From: Croceicoccus sp.
GTDB taxonomy: Bacteria > Pseudomonadota > Alphaproteobacteria > Sphingomonadales > Sphingomonadaceae
Assembly (NCBI GenBank): GCA_029936705.1
Contig: JAPYSD010000011.1
Span: 1 to 19,699, forward strand
Direction of reading: 5' to 3'
Length of the DNA: 19,699 nt
Below are positions 15,489 to 19,699 of this stretch, one piece after another. The notes beneath the pieces were generated by a model. That model worked only from the letters and a program-made list of their open reading frames with translations, searched no databases and was not told where the DNA came from. The number at the start of each line of letters is the position of its first letter. The stretch's first letter is position 1. The translations under genes and the position numbers were made by a program.

Positions 15489-15998
15489 ATGACTTCAGAG
15501 ACCACCAATCTAGCCCGCCTGAGCATGAGCCTGCCGGCCGAGCTGTTCCGCCAGCTGGACATGATGGTGGAGGAGCGCGGCCTGCCCTCGCGCTCGCAGC
15601 TGATTGCCGAACTGATCCGCCACGCCCTGGCCGAGCATGAGGCGCGCACGCGTCCCGACGACATGCTCGCGGGCACGGTGACGCTGGTCTATCGCGGCAA
15701 TCGCGGCAAGGCGCGCCAGCAGCTGGCCGAGACACAAGCCGACTACCTCAAGGAAGTCATTTCCTCGCAGCACGTCTTCCTCGAGGACGACCAGTCGATG
15801 GAAGTCCTGCTGGTGCAGGGCCCCGCCGTCCGGCTCGAGGAACTGTGCGATGCGCTGCGCGGCATTCGCGGCGTGAACCAGCTGCAACTCGTCACCACCA
15901 CCGCCCTGCTGCCGCCGCTCCACGAGCTGGAAGGCGAAGAGCCGCCCGCGAAAGGCGCGGCGAAGGGCGCTGCCAAGAAGAGGGAACTGTCCGCATGA
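15489..15998 (+). CDS. NikR-like ribbon-helix-helix regulator lacking most nickel ligands
   Basis: 169 residues. Residues 8-50 form a ribbon-helix-helix DNA-binding domain (LARLSMSLPAELFRQLD, then GLPSRSQLIAELIRHAL); Arg10, Ser12 and Ser14 fall where E. coli NikR has the base-contacting Arg3, Thr5 and Thr7. Residues 60-140 match the NikR C-terminal ACT-like tetramerisation domain (TVTLVYRGN, VFLEDDQSMEVLLVQG, LRGIRGVNQLQL). By my hand alignment the nickel ligands His76, His87, His89 and Cys95 correspond to Ala84, His95, Phe97 and Ser103, so only one remains. An Ala/Lys-rich tail follows. It probably senses something other than nickel, perhaps guanidine or another ligand, which is inference. 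The ribosome site is GAGAGA; the stop overlaps the next ATG in ATGA. Site D lies just upstream. Confidence 0.88.
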   Translation: MTSETTNLARLSMSLPAELFRQLDMMVEERGLPSRSQLIAELIRHALAEHEARTRPDDMLAGTVTLVYRGNRGKARQQLAETQADYLKEVISSQHVFLEDDQSMEVLLVQGPAVRLEELCDALRGIRGVNQLQLVTTTALLPPLHELEGEEPPAKGAAKGAAKKRELSA

Positions 15999-16819
15999 CG
16001 ACCAATCTCGCCGATCCGATGGCGGCGCGCGACCATGCCCGCGCCATGGCCGGCACCAGGGCCGATGCCATGCCGCTGATCCCCCCGGCAGCGGACGACC
16101 TGCCCGATGGCGTTTCCGCCGACGACCTCGTCTGGGAAGAGGTGATCGCTGCGGGCGGCTATGCCACGCGGCGCCTGTCGCGCGGATCGCGGCTGCGGCT
16201 GATCGACCTGGAAGGCGACGCCTGCGCCTCGCTCCTGATCTATAACGCCGAGATGCCGACCGAACGGCTGAACGTCGCCGACACGGTCAAGGTCCAGTGG
16301 AACGCCTATCTGGGCAAGAACCAGCTTCTCCTGTCCGACATGGGCCGCGTGATGATGAGCATCGTTCACGACGATGCGGGCACGCACGACACATTCTGCG
16401 GAACGTCCAACGCCGCCACGAACGAGGCGAAATATGGCGAGGGCCGCAACAGCGGCGCCTTTCCCAACGGGCGCGACCGGCTGCTGCTGGGATCGGCAAA
16501 GCACGGGCTGCAACGCCGCGATGTCCATCCCTGCGTCAACCTGTTCAAGGGCACGCGGATCGAGAAGGACGGCACGATCACGCCGCAGGTTGGCCCGTTC
16601 GAGGCTGGCCGCAGCGTCGTCCTGCGTGCCGAGATGGACGTGATCGTGGTCATCGCAAATTGCCCGCACCTGATGGACCCGCGCGGAGACTATTCCGTCA
16701 CCCGCCTTCGCGCCACCGCCTGGCGCGGTCCGGTGACCGCAGAGGACGATACCGCGCGCAACGCCTCGCCCGAGGGGCTGCGCGCCTTCCAGAATGTCGA
16801 AGACTACTACCGCCGCTGA
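15995..16819 (+). CDS. DUF1989 protein, urea carboxylase-associated protein 2 (carboxyguanidine deiminase subunit candidate)
   Basis: 274 residues from the ATG at 15995, which overlaps the regulator's stop (ATGA) and has GAGGGA upstream; the open frame extends further left but overlaps the regulator. The DUF1989 fold is seen in SRGSRLRLIDLEGDACASLL, the cysteine region HDTFCGTSNAATN, the block HPCVNLFKGTRIEKDG and the end block EMDVIVVIANCPHLMDPR. In guanidine-assimilating bacteria such a pair (CgdA and CgdB) converts carboxyguanidine to allophanate with release of ammonia; this longer member corresponds to associated protein 2. I do not assign A or B. It is followed after 13 bases by its partner, which it resembles in sequence. 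Confidence 0.92.
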   Translation: MTTNLADPMAARDHARAMAGTRADAMPLIPPAADDLPDGVSADDLVWEEVIAAGGYATRRLSRGSRLRLIDLEGDACASLLIYNAEMPTERLNVADTVKVQWNAYLGKNQLLLSDMGRVMMSIVHDDAGTHDTFCGTSNAATNEAKYGEGRNSGAFPNGRDRLLLGSAKHGLQRRDVHPCVNLFKGTRIEKDGTITPQVGPFEAGRSVVLRAEMDVIVVIANCPHLMDPRGDYSVTRLRATAWRGPVTAEDDTARNASPEGLRAFQNVEDYYRR

Positions 16820-16832
16820 GAAAGGGCCGACC

Positions 16833-17468
16833 ATGACGACAGACCCCGGTACTTCGGGCCTTTCAGGCAAGATCGTGCATGACGAGATCGTGCCCGCCCG
16901 CGCGCCCTGGCTGCACCACGTCGCTAAGGGGCAGACCCTGCGCATCGTGGACGTCGAGGGCAACCAGGCCGTCGATTTCCTGATCTATTCCGCCGCCGAC
17001 GATGTCGAGCGCTACAGCGCGCAGGACACGGTCGCGGCGCAGGGCAACCTGTTCCTGAAGGCCGGGTCGGTGCTGCGCTCGAACGAGGGGCGTCCGCTGA
17101 TGACCATCACCGACACCTCTGTGGAATATCACGACACCATCGGCGGCGCGTGTTCGTGCGAATCCAACACGCTGCGATACGGCCACCACACCAAGGCCCA
17201 GCACGCCTGCGTCGAGAATTTCCTCGAGGCCAATTTGACCGAGGGCCGCGGCAAGCGCGACATGGTGCCCAACATCAATTTCTTCATGAACGTTCCGGTC
17301 GAGGAAGACGGCTCGCTGGGCATCGTCGACGGCATTTCCGGCCCTGGCCTGACCGTTGACCTGCGCGCCGAGATGGACGTGATCGTGGTCGTGTCGAACT
17401 GCCCGCAGATCAACAATCCCTGCAACGCCTTCAATCCCACTCCTGTCCGGATGATCGTGACCGCATGA
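16833..17468 (+). CDS. DUF1989 protein, urea carboxylase-associated protein 1 (carboxyguanidine deiminase subunit candidate)
   Basis: 211 residues from the ATG at 16833, with GAAAGG upstream. DUF1989 features: KGQTLRIVDVEGNQAVDFLI, GGACSCESNTLRYGHHTKAQ, the block PNINFFMNVPVEEDGSLG and EMDVIVVVSNCPQINNPCN. Cys and His residues in the second block are likely metal or catalytic ligands. It is the shorter partner of the preceding gene, and the two are expected to form the heteromeric carboxyguanidine deiminase that acts between the carboxylase and allophanate hydrolase. Its stop overlaps the carboxylase ATG (ATGA), so the three proteins are probably made in balance. Confidence 0.92.
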   Translation: MTTDPGTSGLSGKIVHDEIVPARAPWLHHVAKGQTLRIVDVEGNQAVDFLIYSAADDVERYSAQDTVAAQGNLFLKAGSVLRSNEGRPLMTITDTSVEYHDTIGGACSCESNTLRYGHHTKAQHACVENFLEANLTEGRGKRDMVPNINFFMNVPVEEDGSLGIVDGISGPGLTVDLRAEMDVIVVVSNCPQINNPCNAFNPTPVRMIVTA

Positions 17469-19699
17469 GCTTTGATACCGTACTGGTCGCGAACCGGGGG
17501 GCCATCGCCACCCGGATCATCCGCACGCTGCGCCGCATGGGCCTTCGCTCGGTCGCGGTCTATTCCGAAGCGGACGCGGGATCGCTGCACGTTTCCGAAG
17601 CCGACAGCGCAATCTGCATCGGCCCTGCCCCGGCAGCCGAAAGCTACCTGAACATTCCCGCGATCATCGCGGCAGCGAAGGAAAGCGGCGCGGGCGCGAT
17701 CCACCCCGGTTACGGCTTCCTTGCCGAGAATACCGAGTTCGCCGAGGCCTGCGCGGCAGCGGGCATCGTCTTCGTCGGCCCCACGCCAGAAAACATCAAT
17801 GTCTTCGGTCTGAAGCACAGCGCGCGCGCCCTGGCCGAGGAGCACGGCGTCCCCCTCGCCCCCGGCACCGGACTGCTGACCGGCGAGGAAGAAGCGGTCG
17901 CCGCCGCGCGCGAGATCGGCTTTCCCGTCATGCTCAAGGCCACGGCAGGCGGCGGCGGCATCGGCATGCGCATCTGCGAGGACGAGGCCGCCGTGCGCGA
18001 CGGTTTCGCGGTGGTCGCGCGTCTTGGCGCGGGCAATTTCGGCGACGCGGGCGTGTTCCTCGAACGCTATATCGGCCGGGCACGTCATATCGAGGTGCAG
18101 ATCTTCGGCGACGGCCAGGGCCGCATCATGCCGCTGGGCGAGCGGGACTGCTCGCTGCAGCGCCGCAACCAGAAGGTGATCGAGGAAGCCCCCGCCCCCT
18201 GCCTGTCCGATGCCAAGCGCGCCGAGCTGATCGCCGCCGCCGTCCGGCTGGGCGAAGCGGCGCGCTATCTCTCTGCCGGTACGGTCGAATTCCTGTTCGA
18301 TGCCGAGCGTGAGGAATTCTTCTTCCTCGAGATGAACACCCGCCTTCAGGTAGAGCACGGGGTGACCGAGGAGGTGATGGGCGTCGATCTCGTCGAATGG
18401 ATGATCCGCGGCGCGGCGGGCGATTTCGCCTTCCTCGACCGTGATCCGCCGGTGCCGCAGGGTCACGCGATCCAGGTGCGCCTCTATGCCGAGGATCCCG
18501 CGCTGGACTACCGGCCCACCGTGGGCACGCTGACGGCAGTCGATTTCCCGTCCGACATCCGGGTCGAGACCTGGTGCATGGCGGGCAACGAGGTCACCAG
18601 CTGGTACGACCCGATGATCGCCAAGCTGATCGTTCACAGCCTGACCCGCGAAGGTGCGATCGCCGCCATGCAGGACGCGCTGGACCACAGCCGCATCGAC
18701 GGGATCGAGACGAACCTGCGCTGGCTGCGCGATGTCGTGCGCGACCCGCGCTTCGCCAGTGGCGAGGTCGCGACCCGGCTGCTCGACAGCGTCACCTATC
18801 ACCCGCGCTGCATCCGCGTGATCAGCGGCGGCACCGCGACGACAGTGCAGGACTGGCCCGGACGACTTGGCTTGTGGGACGTGGGCGTGCCGCCATCGGG
18901 GCCGATGGACGACCGCTCGTTCCGGCTTGGCAACCTGATGCTCGGCAATCCCGAAGGGATGGCCGGGCTGGAAGTCACCGCCAGCGGCCCGACCCTGCAA
19001 TTCAGCGCGCCTGCGCGCATCTGCCTGACGGGCGCGGATTTCGGCGCGACGCTGGACGGCAAGCCGGTCGAGCGCGGCACGGTGCTGTCGGTAAACGCCG
19101 GGCAGACGCTGGCCATGGGCCGGGCCACGGGCGGCGGCGTCCGGGGTTATATCCTCTTCGCGGGCGGACTGGACATCGCGGCCTATCTGGACAGCCGCAG
19201 CACGTTTGCGCTGGGCCAGTTCGGCGGGCACGCCGCGCGGCGGCTGCTGGCGGGCGACACGCTGCATTTTGGCGCGGAAGAACCTTCCGGCGAAACGCCC
19301 ACGCTGACCCTGCCCGAAATCGGTCGCACCTGGACGCTGCGGGTCATGTACGGTCCGCACGGCGCGCCCGACTTCTTCACCGAAGGCGATATCGCCGAAT
19401 TCGTGGCTGCCGAATGGCAGGTCCACTACAACAGCAACCGCACCGGCGTGCGGCTGGTTGGTCCCAAGCCGCAATGGGCGCGCAAGGACGGCGGCGAGGC
19501 GGGGCTGCACCCGTCGAACATCCACGATAATCCCTATGCCATCGGCGCGGTGGACTTCACCGGCGACATGCCGATCATCCTGGGTCCCGACGGCCCCTCG
19601 CTGGGCGGGTTCGTCTGCCCGTTCACGGTGATCGCGGCAGACCGATGGAAGATCGGCCAGCTTGCCCCGGACGACCGGCTGCGTTTCGTCCCCGTCAGC
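17465..19699 (+). CDS. Urea carboxylase / guanidine carboxylase, 3'-truncated
   Basis: 745 residues are present and the frame is open at the right edge; full-length enzymes have about 1200. Residues 1-450 are a biotin carboxylase domain: LVANRGAIATRIIRTLRRMG, AIHPGYGFLAEN, ATP-grasp loop GGGGIGM, LGERDCSLQRRNQKVIEEAP and EMNTRLQVEHGVTEE. From about residue 455 a KipA-like AHS2 domain begins (GGTATTVQDWPGRLGLWDVG, PPSGPMDDRSFRLGN), the first part of the carboxyltransferase. The KipI-like AHS1 domain and biotinyl domain lie beyond the window. The enzyme uses ATP and bicarbonate to carboxylate urea or guanidine in the cytoplasm. The adjacent DUF1989 pair favours guanidine, since carboxyguanidine needs deimination and allophanate does not. 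Allophanate hydrolase should follow. Confidence 0.95.
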   Translation, partial: MSFDTVLVANRGAIATRIIRTLRRMGLRSVAVYSEADAGSLHVSEADSAICIGPAPAAESYLNIPAIIAAAKESGAGAIHPGYGFLAENTEFAEACAAAGIVFVGPTPENINVFGLKHSARALAEEHGVPLAPGTGLLTGEEEAVAAAREIGFPVMLKATAGGGGIGMRICEDEAAVRDGFAVVARLGAGNFGDAGVFLERYIGRARHIEVQIFGDGQGRIMPLGERDCSLQRRNQKVIEEAPAPCLSDAKRAELIAAAVRLGEAARYLSAGTVEFLFDAEREEFFFLEMNTRLQVEHGVTEEVMGVDLVEWMIRGAAGDFAFLDRDPPVPQGHAIQVRLYAEDPALDYRPTVGTLTAVDFPSDIRVETWCMAGNEVTSWYDPMIAKLIVHSLTREGAIAAMQDALDHSRIDGIETNLRWLRDVVRDPRFASGEVATRLLDSVTYHPRCIRVISGGTATTVQDWPGRLGLWDVGVPPSGPMDDRSFRLGNLMLGNPEGMAGLEVTASGPTLQFSAPARICLTGADFGATLDGKPVERGTVLSVNAGQTLAMGRATGGGVRGYILFAGGLDIAAYLDSRSTFALGQFGGHAARRLLAGDTLHFGAEEPSGETPTLTLPEIGRTWTLRVMYGPHGAPDFFTEGDIAEFVAAEWQVHYNSNRTGVRLVGPKPQWARKDGGEAGLHPSNIHDNPYAIGAVDFTGDMPIILGPDGPSLGGFVCPFTVIAADRWKIGQLAPDDRLRFVPVS

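Noticed and set aside
17129..19525. Long open frame of 798 codons on the minus strand
   Set aside because: It lies antisense to the well-supported carboxylase and DUF1989 genes, its translation is rich in Arg, Ala, Gly and His without domains, and it is an effect of high GC in the third codon position.

Overview
The window is high-GC DNA, most likely from an alphaproteobacterium of the Sphingomonadales (Erythrobacteraceae/Sphingomonadaceae type). The support is an UrcA-family small protein, a TPR-sulfotransferase, a long TonB-dependent receptor with a sphingomonad-style plug, a DUF418 membrane protein and a short secreted protein of a type I recall from that order. I see no tRNA, rRNA, CRISPR array, insertion sequence or phage gene.

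Layout. Positions 1-5363 look like ordinary chromosome: the start of an RND-efflux adaptor (minus, cut by the left edge), a DUF418 protein (minus), a small secreted protein (plus), an UrcA protein (plus) and a TPR-sulfotransferase (plus). Positions 5364-12475 hold two minus-strand units. One is MBL-fold protein 1, then Tat-type MBL-fold protein 2, then a beta-propeller lipoprotein, ending at an intrinsic terminator (9332-9373). The other is a sterol-desaturase-family di-iron protein followed by a TonB-dependent receptor, ending at an intrinsic terminator (5364-5396). Positions 12699-19699 hold one plus-strand operon: ABC substrate-binding lipoprotein, permease, ATPase, a NikR-like ribbon-helix-helix regulator, two DUF1989 proteins (urea carboxylase-associated proteins 2 and 1) and a urea/guanidine carboxylase that runs off the right edge. 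The last seven genes are tightly coupled, with several ATGA or TTGA overlaps.

The plus-strand operon has the content of the 'urea carboxylase' clusters that are now understood, in many bacteria, as guanidine assimilation: guanidine carboxylase, the carboxyguanidine deiminase pair CgdAB, an ABC importer, and allophanate hydrolase, which would be expected beyond the window. I could not find a ykkC/guanidine-I riboswitch here. The operon instead encodes a NikR-like regulator that appears to have lost three of the four nickel ligands.

The main new observation is a dyad, TATTAC-N14-GTAATA with at most one mismatch in the right half, at four places. They are between DUF418 and the secreted-protein gene (2576-2601), upstream of the sterol desaturase (9121-9146), in the divergent region between the MBL genes and the ABC operon (12612-12637), and directly before the NikR-like gene inside the last codons of the ATPase (15446-15471). 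The geometry resembles a NikR-type operator. I infer that the NikR-like protein controls itself, the guanidine/urea operon, the MBL/propeller operon, the desaturase-TonB operon and possibly the DUF418 locus. That would join genes not normally linked into one uptake-and-processing system for a nitrogen-rich, perhaps guanidino- or ureido-containing, compound. This assignment is a hypothesis; the repeated dyad is visible in the sequence.
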